From NCBI GenBank assembly GCA_028684915.1, contig JAQUEZ010000004.1, positions 1-64,000 of the forward strand: a stretch of DNA of 64,000 bases, read 5' to 3'. Made by a program: the position numbers and the translations under genes. Shown here in pieces: positions 11,525 to 21,451 of this stretch. Within the stretch, counting starts at the first letter, position 1, and every line of letters starts with the position of its first letter. The notes below the pieces were generated by a model. It was given only the letters and a program-made list of their open reading frames with translations. It searched no databases and had not been told where the DNA came from. The stretch comes from Desulfobulbus sp. Lineage in GTDB: Bacteria > Desulfobacterota > Desulfobulbia > Desulfobulbales > Desulfobulbaceae.

Positions 11525-12211
11525 ATGAAAAAGTGGTTCTTGATCACGGCGATATCTGCGACTCTTTCAGCTTTGAGTATGGTCCCATCCTACGCTGTTC
11601 CTGTTTTTGATGGCGATTACGCCGATATTTATCTCAAACAAAATACTTTTCCAAGTGATCTGGAGGAAAAGAACGTTTATTTGGATTCTGTGGATTCCGC
11701 AGATGAGGCCTCTACAGTTATGGGCCATGTGGGCAGTCAGGCTGGTGTACAACTGGTTACTTTTTCCTCGACAACCGACTATCTTTGGTCTGCAGAAGGG
11801 TTTGCAACAATTAAGGCGGTTGATGGGGCTATTAACGAAATCACTATTACTGCACCAGGTTATTATTTTGAAGATCTAATTTTTAGTATCAATCTGACGA
11901 AAACCATCGAAGATTTAACGGTAACAGTTGAAGACATGTCCGGATTAAGTGAGTCGTATACTGGTTTGTACAGTCTGGTTGGTTCGGGAGAAAATGCCAT
12001 TTTGGCACTTGCTGATTTTGGCACATTGATGAAGTCGATAACTCTTACATCAACGGAAGGAATCGATTCCTTCGGTTTCGAGGAAGGAATCGATCAGCTT
12101 AAACAGACCCAAATTTCTGGACTGACACCAGTCCCAGAACCAGCCACCATGATCCTGTTTGGTACAGGTTTGTTTGGGCTTAGCGGTCTCGCCAGGAAAA
12201 AAAGGAGTTGA
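11525..12211 (+). CDS. PEP-CTERM sorting-domain protein
   Basis: A 228-residue secreted protein. Residues 1-25 are a signal peptide (MKKWFLITAISATLSALS...YA). The acidic, Thr/Ser/Gly-rich mature part looks like a beta-sandwich. The C-terminus carries PVPEPATMILFGTGLFGL followed by a basic RKKRS tail, the PEP-CTERM signal. That signal is recognised by an exosortase and usually found on extracellular matrix or floc proteins. No exosortase gene is in the window. ATG 11525 has AGGGAGG upstream. Codon use is more AT-rich than in the neighbours. Confidence 0.9.
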   Translation: MKKWFLITAISATLSALSMVPSYAVPVFDGDYADIYLKQNTFPSDLEEKNVYLDSVDSADEASTVMGHVGSQAGVQLVTFSSTTDYLWSAEGFATIKAVDGAINEITITAPGYYFEDLIFSINLTKTIEDLTVTVEDMSGLSESYTGLYSLVGSGENAILALADFGTLMKSITLTSTEGIDSFGFEEGIDQLKQTQISGLTPVPEPATMILFGTGLFGLSGLARKKRS

Positions 12212-12325
12212 ATCCGTAACAGGCGGATAAGGTATGCTTGAATCAGTTTGTCATAACTGACGAACCTGGTCCACCGTCAGTACTCACGAATTGAGGAGGA
12301 TGTAAGGAGTTCTTGCAAGGTGCCG

Positions 12326-12357
12326 AAAGGCGGGATTGAACAAGATCCCGCCTTTTT
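12326..12357 (+). terminator. intrinsic terminator
   Basis: An 11-bp perfect stem, AAAGGCGGGAT (12326-12336) with ATCCCGCCTTT (12345-12355), an 8-base loop and a T run at 12353-12357. It lies 115 bases after the PEP-CTERM gene. Confidence 0.85.
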
Positions 12358-12420
12358 CCAAGGCGTTGTGGTCATTGTTGAAACGAGCAGTTGATATTCC
12401 ATCTCTCCGAGGGGGCGGGC

Positions 12421-13269
12421 ATGCAATCGCCGCGACTTTTTCTGGCGTACGATGGTTCCATCAATGCCGATTGGGTGGCACGTTACGCCATTGGCATGAG
12501 CAGGAACACCCCAGGCAGGCAGTTGACGCTTTTGCATATCCTTGATGGTTCCATGGCCAAGGATATAGTCGCGGCCAAGGTCAGCCAGCTCCTTGCCGAA
12601 AGCAGACGAGTGGAGGTCGAGCTCACAATCATCTATCAGCAGGTCCGGAAAAATGTTTTTGCAACATTGCTGGAAACCATTCCCTGGGGGGATGCATGTT
12701 ACTGCATCTGCGGGGCGCGAGCTACCTCAAGGGGGAAAGGTTTTCTAGCAGGAACGATTTCCCAGGAACTGCTGCGCTCCAAGAAATTCAATACCCTGGC
12801 GTTGCGGGTAGTCAATCCTGGGCTGCTGGGTTGCCCGGCTCACGTCATGTTTCCCCTTTCAGGGCATCCGCGAAAATTTGCCGCTGCCCGACCTTTTTTT
12901 TCAATGCTCGCACCCGGCATCAAAAAACTGGTCCTGCTGCGGATCATGCTGTTCAATCCCCTTGTCTTTCCCTATATTTCGCTTTTTCGGGCGCAAAAAT
13001 CACTGCAGCGGGGAGTGGCGTATATGCAGGCCGTCATCGAGGAGATCGAGCAGTACCCAGAAAGAGGGACGGCAATCATTGATGACCATGTCTTGATTTC
13101 CGACGATTGGGGCAAGGAAATCCTGATCCAGGCCTGTAAAGTACAGGTTGGACTCATTCTTCTTGGCGCCAGTGACAGACTACTTCAGTCCCGTTTCTAC
13201 TACGGCAATACCATCGAGCAGATCTTGCGGCGTACTCCCTGTGACGTTGGCATCTATCGCAAGATATGA
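12421..13269 (+). CDS. universal stress protein-like regulator next to a P-type ATPase
   Basis: A 282-residue UspA-superfamily protein with two halves. The first (1-135) starts RLFLAYDGSINADWVARYA, the usual first strand and helix. The second half ends ILLGASDRLLQSRFYYGNTIEQILRRTPCDV, matching the Usp G-x9-G(S/T) phosphate region only loosely. The middle (about 150-200) is hydrophobic and basic. Usp proteins bind ATP or sense stress. This one overlaps the ion pump gene by ATGA and may modulate it. ATG 12421 sits just after a G-rich ribosome site; the frame has an ATG ten codons earlier. Confidence 0.75.
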   Translation: MQSPRLFLAYDGSINADWVARYAIGMSRNTPGRQLTLLHILDGSMAKDIVAAKVSQLLAESRRVEVELTIIYQQVRKNVFATLLETIPWGDACYCICGARATSRGKGFLAGTISQELLRSKKFNTLALRVVNPGLLGCPAHVMFPLSGHPRKFAAARPFFSMLAPGIKKLVLLRIMLFNPLVFPYISLFRAQKSLQRGVAYMQAVIEEIEQYPERGTAIIDDHVLISDDWGKEILIQACKVQVGLILLGASDRLLQSRFYYGNTIEQILRRTPCDVGIYRKI

Positions 13270-15959
13270 AAGACCGATTTCAACACATTGCCGAATTACC
13301 AAAGGAAGCTGTATTTTCCAGTCTGCGCAGCCGTTGTGAAGGACTCAGCCGGGACGAGGTCAATGAACGCCTGGCCCATGTCGGACCAAATCGTTTTTCC
13401 ATCCCGGACAGATGGAAAACCCTGCGAAGCTTTGCCCGTCAATTCACCCATTTCTTTACCGTACTGTTGTTCGTCGCCGCCGCGATTTGCTCTATTGCCC
13501 AGTACCTCAACCCTGGTGAGGGGATGAATGTTTTGGGGTGGGCCCTTACCGGGGTCGCCCTTTTGAACGGCATTTTTAGCTTCATTCAGGAGTTTAGGGC
13601 GGAAAAGGCCATGGAGGCCCTGAAACACTTTCTCCCGCAGAAGGTCAACCTCAGGCGTGAGGGCCGCGTTGTTGAAGAATTGGCCGAGGGGGTTGTGCCG
13701 GGAGATATTATTCTCCTGGGTGAGGGGGATAAAATTCCAGCCGATGTCCGTTTTGTCGAAGCCAACGGCATGCTGGTCAACAATGCACCGCTTACCGGGG
13801 AAACCATGCCCTGCAGTGTGACCGCAAGCAGCTGCCGTCTTGAGGAAAGCGAATTGAGCAATATCGGTTACGCCGGCTGTACCGTGGTGCGGGGCAACGG
13901 TATCGGTGTGGTGATCGCCACCGGTACCCGCACGGAATTCGGCAAGGTGGCGCAGTTGTCGCAAACCATATCCCGGACACCATCGCCGCTGGAACGGGAA
14001 ACCGCACACATGGTCCGTGTTCTCTCCATCATTGCCTGTACCATGGGCCTGGGATTTTTTCTCTTTGGCGTCTGCACCGGTAAGCCGTTGTGGGTCAATC
14101 TGGTTTTTATGATGGGCATCATTGTCGCCAATGTCCCTGAGGGGCTCTTGCCGACCTTTACTCTTTCCCTGGCCATAGGTAGTGTGCGCATGGCCCAGAA
14201 AAATGTGCTGGTTAAGGGGTTGAATGCGGTTGAATCTCTGGGTGCCGTTCATGTTATCTGTTCGGACAAAACCGGTACCCTGACCCTAAACCGGCTGACT
14301 CTTTCTCATTTGGTGGAGTCGTACTCCGGGGCATTGCTTGAAAATCAGGCGCGCGCCACCCTGCTCAATTTTGCGGTTATCGCCTCGGAGGTCAGGGCAA
14401 CGGAGTCGGGATTGTTGGGAGATGCTGTTGATGTCGCGATTGCCGAAAAAGCAAGGGAATGCCGCCTCGACTGCACGGCTCTGCAGCAAGGTATCCGTTG
14501 TTTTTTTCCCTTTGATGTCGAGAAAAAGCGCTCCGCTGGAGTGGGGCGGGTTGGAGATGAACCGGTTGTCTGTGTCAAGGGCGCCTTTGAGGCCCTTGCA
14601 CCGTTGTTAGCCGCCGGGGAGGATACGGAGCGGGCCGAGGCGGTGATGCGTGGTCTGGCTGAAAACGGCCTGCGAGTCATTGCCGTGGCCTGGCGGCCTC
14701 TTGCCGATAAGGAGTTGGAAGCGCTGAACGGTCAGGAGGAGATGCAACAAGATGCGCTTGAGCATACTCTGCAGCTGGCCGGTTTTATTGGCATCGAAGA
14801 CCCGATCAGGCCAGAGGTACCCGGAGCTATTGATAAATGCCGTCGTGCCGGAATCGATATTGTCCTCATCACCGGGGATCATCCTGAAACCGCCATGGCC
14901 GTTGCTCGCGGTATCGGGATTATTTCCTCGGCATCGCCGGGCACGTGCATCACAGGCGATGAACTCAGGCATGTATCGGTTTCCCGGCTGATTGAAAAGC
15001 TGGATAACGGTCTGCGCGTTTTTGCCAGGACCTCACCCGAGCAGAAAATGAAAATTGTTCTCGCCTTGCAGAAAATGGGCAAGGTGGTCGCGATGACTGG
15101 CGATGGGGTCAACGATGCACCGGCGCTCAAGGCCGCAGACGTGGGCATCGCCATGGGACGGCAGGGGACCGATGTCGCCCGGGAGTCTGCCCAGATCATT
15201 CTTCTAGATGATAATTTTTCAAGTATCGTTGCCGGGGTGGAAGAGGGGCGGACCATTTTTCTCAATATTAAAAAATTCACCAACTATGTATTGGTCAGTA
15301 ACGGGCCGGAAATTCTCCCTTATCTGCTCTATATCCTCTTCCCGGTGCCTTTGGCGCTCAACGTGATCCATATCCTGTCCATTGACTTGGGCACGGATAT
15401 CATTCCTTCCATGGGGTTAGGCCAGGAGCCCCCTTCCGGCGAAGTCATGGAGAAACCGCCTCGTGATTTTGAAGAGGGGCTGCTCACCCCAGGGCTCATC
15501 GTCCATAGCTACCTTTTTCTCGGCCTCCTGGAAGGACTCTGGTCGATGTTTCTGTTCTTTCTGGTGCTGCATCAGGGGGGCTGGCACTATGGAATGGATC
15601 TGCCTGTTCATTCAGAGCTCTACCGTTCAGCGACCGGCATTACCCTGGCGACCATTCTGCTGATGCAGATCGGCAATCTTCTCGGCCGCCGATTTCAACT
15701 GCATTCCGGTCTTGATTGGGGGATTTTCACTAATCCGCTGATAGTGTTGGGTATCCTTGTCCAGATCGTTTTTTCCTGGGCCGCCCTGTATTTCCCGCCT
15801 ATACAGAAGGTGCTCAATACCGGCCCCGTCTCCCTTACGCTGTATGGCCTCGCCTGGTTGGGGATTGTCCTGATTTTTGGCGTGGACTATCTGCGCAAGG
15901 TATGGGTGCGCAGATCTTTGGTATTCTCTCCTTTCCCGCCGAACAGAACTCGCCTTTGA
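13266..15959 (+). CDS. P-type cation ATPase, P2C-like (Na/K-ATPase type)
   Basis: An 897-residue ion pump. The cytosolic TGETMPCS actuator motif and the phosphorylated Asp334 in SDKTGTLT are intact, as is TGDGVNDAPALKAADVGIAMG in the hinge. The membrane motifs NVPEGLL and HILSIDLGTDIIP resemble animal Na/K-ATPase (VPEGLL, CIDLGTD) more than calcium pumps (VPEALP). I therefore place it in the bacterial P2C-like group exporting sodium or exchanging it for potassium or protons; substrate is inferred only. About ten membrane helices are apparent, and the C-terminal cytosolic tail is short. It forms an operon with the Usp-like gene through an ATGA overlap. Confidence 0.88.
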   Translation: MKDRFQHIAELPKEAVFSSLRSRCEGLSRDEVNERLAHVGPNRFSIPDRWKTLRSFARQFTHFFTVLLFVAAAICSIAQYLNPGEGMNVLGWALTGVALLNGIFSFIQEFRAEKAMEALKHFLPQKVNLRREGRVVEELAEGVVPGDIILLGEGDKIPADVRFVEANGMLVNNAPLTGETMPCSVTASSCRLEESELSNIGYAGCTVVRGNGIGVVIATGTRTEFGKVAQLSQTISRTPSPLERETAHMVRVLSIIACTMGLGFFLFGVCTGKPLWVNLVFMMGIIVANVPEGLLPTFTLSLAIGSVRMAQKNVLVKGLNAVESLGAVHVICSDKTGTLTLNRLTLSHLVESYSGALLENQARATLLNFAVIASEVRATESGLLGDAVDVAIAEKARECRLDCTALQQGIRCFFPFDVEKKRSAGVGRVGDEPVVCVKGAFEALAPLLAAGEDTERAEAVMRGLAENGLRVIAVAWRPLADKELEALNGQEEMQQDALEHTLQLAGFIGIEDPIRPEVPGAIDKCRRAGIDIVLITGDHPETAMAVARGIGIISSASPGTCITGDELRHVSVSRLIEKLDNGLRVFARTSPEQKMKIVLALQKMGKVVAMTGDGVNDAPALKAADVGIAMGRQGTDVARESAQIILLDDNFSSIVAGVEEGRTIFLNIKKFTNYVLVSNGPEILPYLLYILFPVPLALNVIHILSIDLGTDIIPSMGLGQEPPSGEVMEKPPRDFEEGLLTPGLIVHSYLFLGLLEGLWSMFLFFLVLHQGGWHYGMDLPVHSELYRSATGITLATILLMQIGNLLGRRFQLHSGLDWGIFTNPLIVLGILVQIVFSWAALYFPPIQKVLNTGPVSLTLYGLAWLGIVLIFGVDYLRKVWVRRSLVFSPFPPNRTRL

Positions 15960-16749
15960 GGGGAAAAATGGTGCACATGACACGGGATGGAAAAGCCGCC
16001 TTGTGCGCTACGTGTTGAGCTCAGGGAAGATGGCGATATTGAAGGCGGTTCAGGCCCTTGGCACCATTTACGCCACAGTGGTGCTGGCGGATGGTCAGTC
16101 TTCTCTTGCTCTTTGATCTGCTTTTTTTCTTCCTCTTTCCGCAGTTTTTGCTGCTCCTGCTGTAACTTCAAATGTTTCTCCTCATATGCACGCAATGCTT
16201 CCAGCGCCTTGTGCCTTTCGGTCGTCTGGTCAGAGGGTTGCGCATGCGCTTCACCAAGTAAGGGCCGAGGAGGCTGCTGCCGTCTTGACTTCGGCTGTCC
16301 CGGTTTTGTTGGCTGTTGAATCCAGAATCCAGCGTTATTTTTACCCTCTAAATTTTGGGGGAGTACCGGCAGGCTTAGAATTTTTTGTAACTCCGTGATG
16401 AGTTGCTTCGCATTTTCAAGCTTTTTGTTGCGAATCTACAGTTGCGCTTCCAGAGAGGAGAGTTTCTCTTTGAACAGAGCAGTATCATGGGCCGGGGCAA
16501 GCGAATTGTTGCTTCCAAGCGCCAGCGCAAAAAGAATCAACGCCGCAATGGGCACAATGATACAACACTGTCTCCAGGTAGCCTTCTGCACCAGCCAGAC
16601 TTGATAGATGGACAGAAGGCATGAAAAAAGAAAGGCAACAATAGGGGCAATTGTCTGGCTGAATTGAGCGAACGTCTGACCAACCAGGAGATGACACTCG
16701 TCACTATGCCCCCGACTTGCGTTGGGCCATTTTGAAGGAGGGAGTCCAT
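15887..16749 (-). pseudogene. decayed membrane coiled-coil protein gene
   Basis: Read leftward from ATG at 16747-16749, the frame encodes a hydrophobic N-terminus. A minus-one shift near 16675-16690 then leads to a second hydrophobic block (IAPIVAFLFSCLLS and CCIIVPIAALILFALALG). A TAG at 16436-16438 follows EAQL, and the frame continues as a Lys/Gln/Glu-rich coiled coil (IRNKKLENAKQ, later LQQEQQKLRKEEEKKQIKE). Coding bias is clear on both sides of the TAG, which again looks like a former CAG. The 3' end overlaps the P-type ATPase gene on the other strand and is uncertain. No family is recognised. Confidence 0.55.
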
Positions 16750-16756
16750 CGCACGT

Positions 16757-16833
16757 AATCGATCACGGGGAAAGCCGCAAAACTACCGGCTATCATCGAA
16801 CTTGTAAGCAATTGCGGGGTGCCGAAAAACGCC
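16757..16833. repeat. partial copy of repeat family B
   Basis: The end AATCGATCACGGGG (from 16757) and the following bases match the start of the 26207-26359 copy. Only about half of the 152-bp element is recognisable. It sits just upstream of the decayed gene. Confidence 0.55.
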
Positions 16834-16875
16834 GAAGATAGAGGGCATGTGGTGGATAGGAAATTTTTTTTTCAA

Positions 16876-19385
16876 CTATGATGGCGTCGTGAAAATTTCG
16901 ATCTCATGCGTCGCAGCGTATTTCTCGACACTCGGCATACCTGATGTGTGCCTTCGCGCCGATAAAAACACTACTCCTTGTAAATCTTTGTTTTTTCTTT
17001 TTTTCAGCCAGCAATAGAGGAGCCCAATCAGATTCAAAATGAGGAAGAGCAGGAGGGCGTACAAAAGGGTGCATAGATAACGTTCGCAGGGGAATCCTGC
17101 GGCAGCGGAAAATGGTCTGTCGTCCTCCGGGGTCGTTTCAATGACGTTGGGGTCATGAACAGCTGTGGAGAGACGCGCCTCGCGAACAAAGCGCGGGGTG
17201 AGCCCTTTCTGCATGTGTTCGTGGGCATCGGTACTGACGTTCCAGTTGTTGATATCAGCCTGGATCAGAAACTGATAGGCGCCGCTCTAGGCTGTTGCCT
17301 TATATATACCGGTAAAAACGCCATCGCCAGGCACATCATCACCATGACCGGTCGCATCGCGGCCGCGATCATGGAGTTCAAGGTTGTCAAGGCCGCCATC
17401 GGGACGTATGACCTGGGCCACAATCGGTTGGTCAGAGGTAACGGCTAACCCCTGGTTTTTGGGGTAGGCGTAGACATATATATCGCCATAGGGAACAATG
17501 CTTGGGTAGCGCATGTCCACTGCCAGGTGATTTGCCGGATTGTGCACATAAGCCCGGGCGACAAAGGGGCTTGCCGTGCCGCGGGATTGAATAAAAAACT
17601 GCCAGTTTCCGGGAGCCGGATCGTTTAATCGCAGAAAGCGACCCATGGTCATCGTCTGGGTGTGATGGGTGTTGCCGTTAGGATCCTTGAGCATCAGGTC
17701 GGCCTGGGCGTTAGGGTGGCTCCATTGAAGGATAAAGGAGGCCGACCGGGCGCCTTTTTCGATAAAAACGGTTGCAGCCGGGATTTTAGGGGTCACTTTT
17801 GCCAGATCACCACTGCTGGAGCTGACTGGTTCATGGGCAACGATCCGCTCGTGAAAGTCGGCAAATGCCTGGGGGAGCTGCGCCGCATCCGCGGAATCGA
17901 CATAATGGCCGCCAGTGCCGGTGCCGATTTCCGAGCACTGGGAAGCCAGTCCGATGTCGCTTCCCGTGCAGGTGACATAGACAGGAATGCCGTCGGCCAG
18001 CAATAGGGCGATTTTGGCATCGAGGTCGGTGTCTGCGTTTGCCTGCGGAGCCGGCTCGTTGTTGAGTCCGTCGCTCATAAGGACGATGTAGGTGTTGGCG
18101 GTTACGCCTCCGGCTGCGACGATAAGATCACGCGCCTTTTGCAGCCCGGCGCCGATGTTGGTTCGCGTACTCGGGGTGAGACCATCGATGGCGTTGTTCC
18201 AGGTGGTACGGTTTGCCCCCAGGGGCGCAATCGCAATTTCGGTGCGACCGCTGGCGACTGCGGCATTGGTGGCATAGGAAACAATGCCCACTTCCGTACC
18301 GCTTTCTGCCAGAGAAATAAAATTTTTGGCCGCGACTTTGAGCCGCTCGATGCGTTTGGGGCTCTCGCTATTCATGCTGCCGGACTCATCCAGGACGAGG
18401 ACGACCCGGACCGTGTCGCTGGTGTTGATGAATTGAGTTGGGTCGATAACGGCTCCGTTGGCTTCCGGGTTGGGAGCGCCGTGAGGTGCGAGCATTGTAG
18501 CGGGCCAGGCCCAGGCGACCTGCTCCCAGCAGGAGCGGCTATTGCGGCATTGCGATTGCTCGGTGATATTTGTGGCATCATGATTGCCGCTGGTTATGTC
18601 AGGTCGGCGGGGTCGCCCTGTCCCCAGCAGAACTCGGATTGATTGCTGTCCATGAGGCATTCGTTCTCTCCAGATGCGGCATCCGGACAGTTGGCATTAC
18701 CGGTGGTTGAGCCGCAGCCGGGGCGGCTTTCGTATTCATCCCGCACATCAAAGAGTAAATGGGCCAGTTCGTGGCCGATATATCTGCCGACATTTCCCCC
18801 GGCAGTATTGATGTAGTTCATCGACACATGGACGCTGCCGCCGTTTTGCCAGGATCCTGTGTCCGCCATCCACCAGACACCGCAGCGGCCATCGTTGGTT
18901 CCTGGGCTGTCGGCGCAGTCATTGTTGGTCAGGCACCCGGTGCCGATTTGCGTCCCGCCCGTGCATGTTGCCGGGTAGATGCGAATATCGGCACGGGTCG
19001 TGCCAGCGGAATTGTTGTGTATCGTTGCCTGGCCGATTTCCATCTGGCCGTCGGTTACGTCGAAAAGGGTGGATGATCCGGCGCTCGCCATGTTTTCAAT
19101 GGTCGCGAGGTCCGCTGCCGGGGCATTGTAATGAACGGTAACCGAGAGGTTGACGATGTTCCGGTCCCTGCATGTGGCCCCCGGACAGTCGACGTCCTTG
19201 TTGCACAGGATGCCGGCATTGATTCCGGCAAGGCACATGCGGCGCGCAACGGATGCTGGCCGTTGTTCGATTTCTCCCTGTGCGGTTCCCTGAGCCAGGG
19301 AGTTGGCAGTGGCCAAGGCTAGGAAGCAGGTTAAGATGAGGATGAGGCGAATGAGTCTTCGCTGCTGATCTCGTGAATAAGGCAT
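16876..19385 (-). pseudogene. CLCA-like metalloprotease/VWA surface protein with frameshift and in-frame TAG
   Basis: One long gene, now in three pieces. The first piece (19385 to 18594) has a signal peptide, Cys-rich repeats and a zinc motif HELAHLLFDVRDEY, close to the HExxHxxxxxxDEY of animal CLCA proteins. A one-base loss near 18594-18625 moves the frame. The second piece (to 17287) carries a VWA domain with MIDAS DESGSM and beta-rich anchor-type domains ending GDGVFTGIYKATA. After a TAG at 17287-17289 the same frame runs on as SGAYQFLIQADINN, finishing the last domain, then a membrane helix (about TLLYALLLFLILNLIGLLYC), KKRK and a tail encoded by repeat A. As written, the protein would be truncated and unanchored. 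Confidence 0.8.
16879..16990 (-). repeat. partial copy of repeat family A inside a gene end
   Basis: Bases from TGATGGCGTCGTGAAAA match the left end and interior of the complete element at 56504-56668, including the CCTTCGCGCCG and ACTCCTTGTA blocks. The copy encodes the last 35 or so residues of the CLCA-like frame. Confidence 0.7.
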
Positions 19386-19455
19386 TGTGCTCTCCTTTTC
19401 CTTGTGTTGTTCCTGAGGTGCCTCCGTTGTTGAGCGGGCCTGTTATACGCCTCTG

Positions 19456-21291
19456 TTATTTGCAATAGAGGATCTGGGTATGACGGCTCTGGCCCCGGTT
19501 ACTCTGGTAATGCCTGGTCTGCCAACTCAGCTTGACGGCATAGGCGCAGACCGGGTCGGCGGCGACGTTCACGGCCACTCCGGATCCGCCGCTTTCTCCT
19601 CCTCGAAAAAATAGTCCGCCGCTGAAGATTCCCTGAGGGAGAGGGGGCGGCGGGTGCAGAATGCCGGCATTGTTTTCGATTGTCACATTGAATGATCGCA
19701 AGTGCGGGTGGTCGAGAGTGTACAGGATATGGACATTGTTTGTGATTTTGTTGCAGAGATCTCCGGTGAGTTCAGTCAGATTCAGGGCGTATTTGACCGG
19801 TGAATTATCGATGACAAGGGCGTCAAGAGTTCTATTGTCTCTTGCCTTGTCGACTGCCTCGTCGGCATCAAATACCTGAAAGCGGAGCTTGAATCGGCGG
19901 ATGGGGGCGCGTTCCGCTACGGGGACTGCTGTTCCTGCTGCGGGTAGGCCAAGATGCTGGAGAACATCGTAGGGTGCCGGGGTGTGGGCATGGGAGTTCA
20001 TGGTCATCAGGAGATAGGCGCCGACAAAATTGTGTTCAGTGATCGCGATGGTACCCGTTGTACCGTCGTGCATATCAACCTGAACTGATTTGCCGAGCAG
20101 GGTGAGGCACCCGTCACCGTCGAGGTCGCTGGTGCGGAGAATGACCGGGGCCGAGCGTGGATCACCAAAAGCATCGCTGTAATAGAGGTATCCCACCTTG
20201 GAATCGCAGATCGATGTCACCGGAACCAGGTCGATGTCGGCAGGTGCGGCGTTTGGCAGAACAGCAGGATCTTCTCCTCCGGGCCAGGTCCAGGCGCCAA
20301 TGAGGAAGCGGTATTTCAATGGCTTGCCGTTAGCGATATTTTTCAGGGGCATGTTGCCGTGGAGATCAATGCAGTCGTGCATGACCAGCGAGTCGCTTCC
20401 GGCATATCCCTCAGGGGAAAATTCGCTGCTGATGTCAAATTCTTCAACCCGTTCCCAGTGGGGGAGTTCTTCTGCGTCCGGTGGCTGCACCTGATCGGTG
20501 CACAACTCTATGCAGAAGCAGTGCCCGGAGTTTTCCCGGCCGGGCTGTCGCCCCATGGACGCGCTTTCATTGATCACCAGGCTTCCGCCAAATTCGGCTT
20601 GGAAAAAGATATCCGGACCACCGATGAATTCGATGTTTATCCATGGAGAGAACGGAGTTTTTTTGAAATCTGCAGAGGTGTAATCAATGCGGAAACGGCC
20701 GTTGAAATCAGTGATGGCTTCACCGAGCGAGTCGTGTTGAAACCAGTCGGCGTCAAAGGCCCGAATAGTGGCCCCCGGGAGCGGTTTTTTCCCTTCACAG
20801 GTGACAAATTTGCCGCAAATGACCCAGTGATCGAAATAGGCAAACAGCTGGCACCAATACCGTGCCGGTATGATGTAGTCCCAGTATGGAGCGAGCAGGT
20901 CATTGCCGGAAGCTTTCCATTCCGGCTGCAATGAGGTGATGGTAAACTGTACCCGAATGGTCGATCCGCCTGGTCTGCGGCCCGGTATCGAGGTGAGGAA
21001 CACATCCACTTCAAACGGTTCGCCTGCATAATTGTCATCTTCGGCGCGGATTAGCAGACAAAATTCACCGTTTTTGTCCGTGCTGGTCTCCGCTATCAGG
21101 TAGCGTTCCTTGTTTTCGATATCCGCATCAAAGAGCACGGTAAACGTGTGCTTGGGCTCTGCCTGTATCAGAGCAGGGATGTTTTGATTTTCCCGGTGAC
21201 GATAGAGGCGCACCGTTGCTCCGTAAAGGATATCCATACACTCTGTGCAGATGGATCCACGAATTCTACCCGTGAAAATGTAGTTGGCCAT
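19456..21291 (-). CDS. protein with transthyretin-like/CarboxypepD_reg domains
   Basis: A 611-residue protein with no obvious signal peptide. Two beta-sandwich units are evident: residues about 1-125 (GRIRGSICTECMDILYGATVRLY and ETSTDKNGEFCLLIRA) and about 155-280 (GKFVTCEGKKPLPGATIRAFDAD and AITDFNGRFRIDY). Both have the small-sheet pattern of transthyretin-like domains seen in surface and carboxypeptidase regulatory modules. The rest contains TSDLDGDG, a possible calcium loop, and a Gly-rich stretch near 585. It lies 70 bases upstream of the CLCA-like gene in the same direction. ATG 21291 follows AGGAAGG; an upstream start at 21342 is less likely. Confidence 0.7.
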   Translation of the reverse strand: MANYIFTGRIRGSICTECMDILYGATVRLYRHRENQNIPALIQAEPKHTFTVLFDADIENKERYLIAETSTDKNGEFCLLIRAEDDNYAGEPFEVDVFLTSIPGRRPGGSTIRVQFTITSLQPEWKASGNDLLAPYWDYIIPARYWCQLFAYFDHWVICGKFVTCEGKKPLPGATIRAFDADWFQHDSLGEAITDFNGRFRIDYTSADFKKTPFSPWINIEFIGGPDIFFQAEFGGSLVINESASMGRQPGRENSGHCFCIELCTDQVQPPDAEELPHWERVEEFDISSEFSPEGYAGSDSLVMHDCIDLHGNMPLKNIANGKPLKYRFLIGAWTWPGGEDPAVLPNAAPADIDLVPVTSICDSKVGYLYYSDAFGDPRSAPVILRTSDLDGDGCLTLLGKSVQVDMHDGTTGTIAITEHNFVGAYLLMTMNSHAHTPAPYDVLQHLGLPAAGTAVPVAERAPIRRFKLRFQVFDADEAVDKARDNRTLDALVIDNSPVKYALNLTELTGDLCNKITNNVHILYTLDHPHLRSFNVTIENNAGILHPPPPLPQGIFSGGLFFRGGESGGSGVAVNVAADPVCAYAVKLSWQTRHYQSNRGQSRHTQILYCK

Positions 21292-21451
21292 ATTTGTCCC
21301 TTCCTGTCGTTGTCTTGTGGTCTGAGTCTGCCGTTCAATCATTCGCAGACCTCTTGGGCTATGACTTCTGCGCTTGCCTGTTTTGATTCGAAAAAGAGAT
21401 CGTTCGGGGCGTCCGATTGTCTATATTTTCTTTCTGTTTCCCTCTCCTTCA

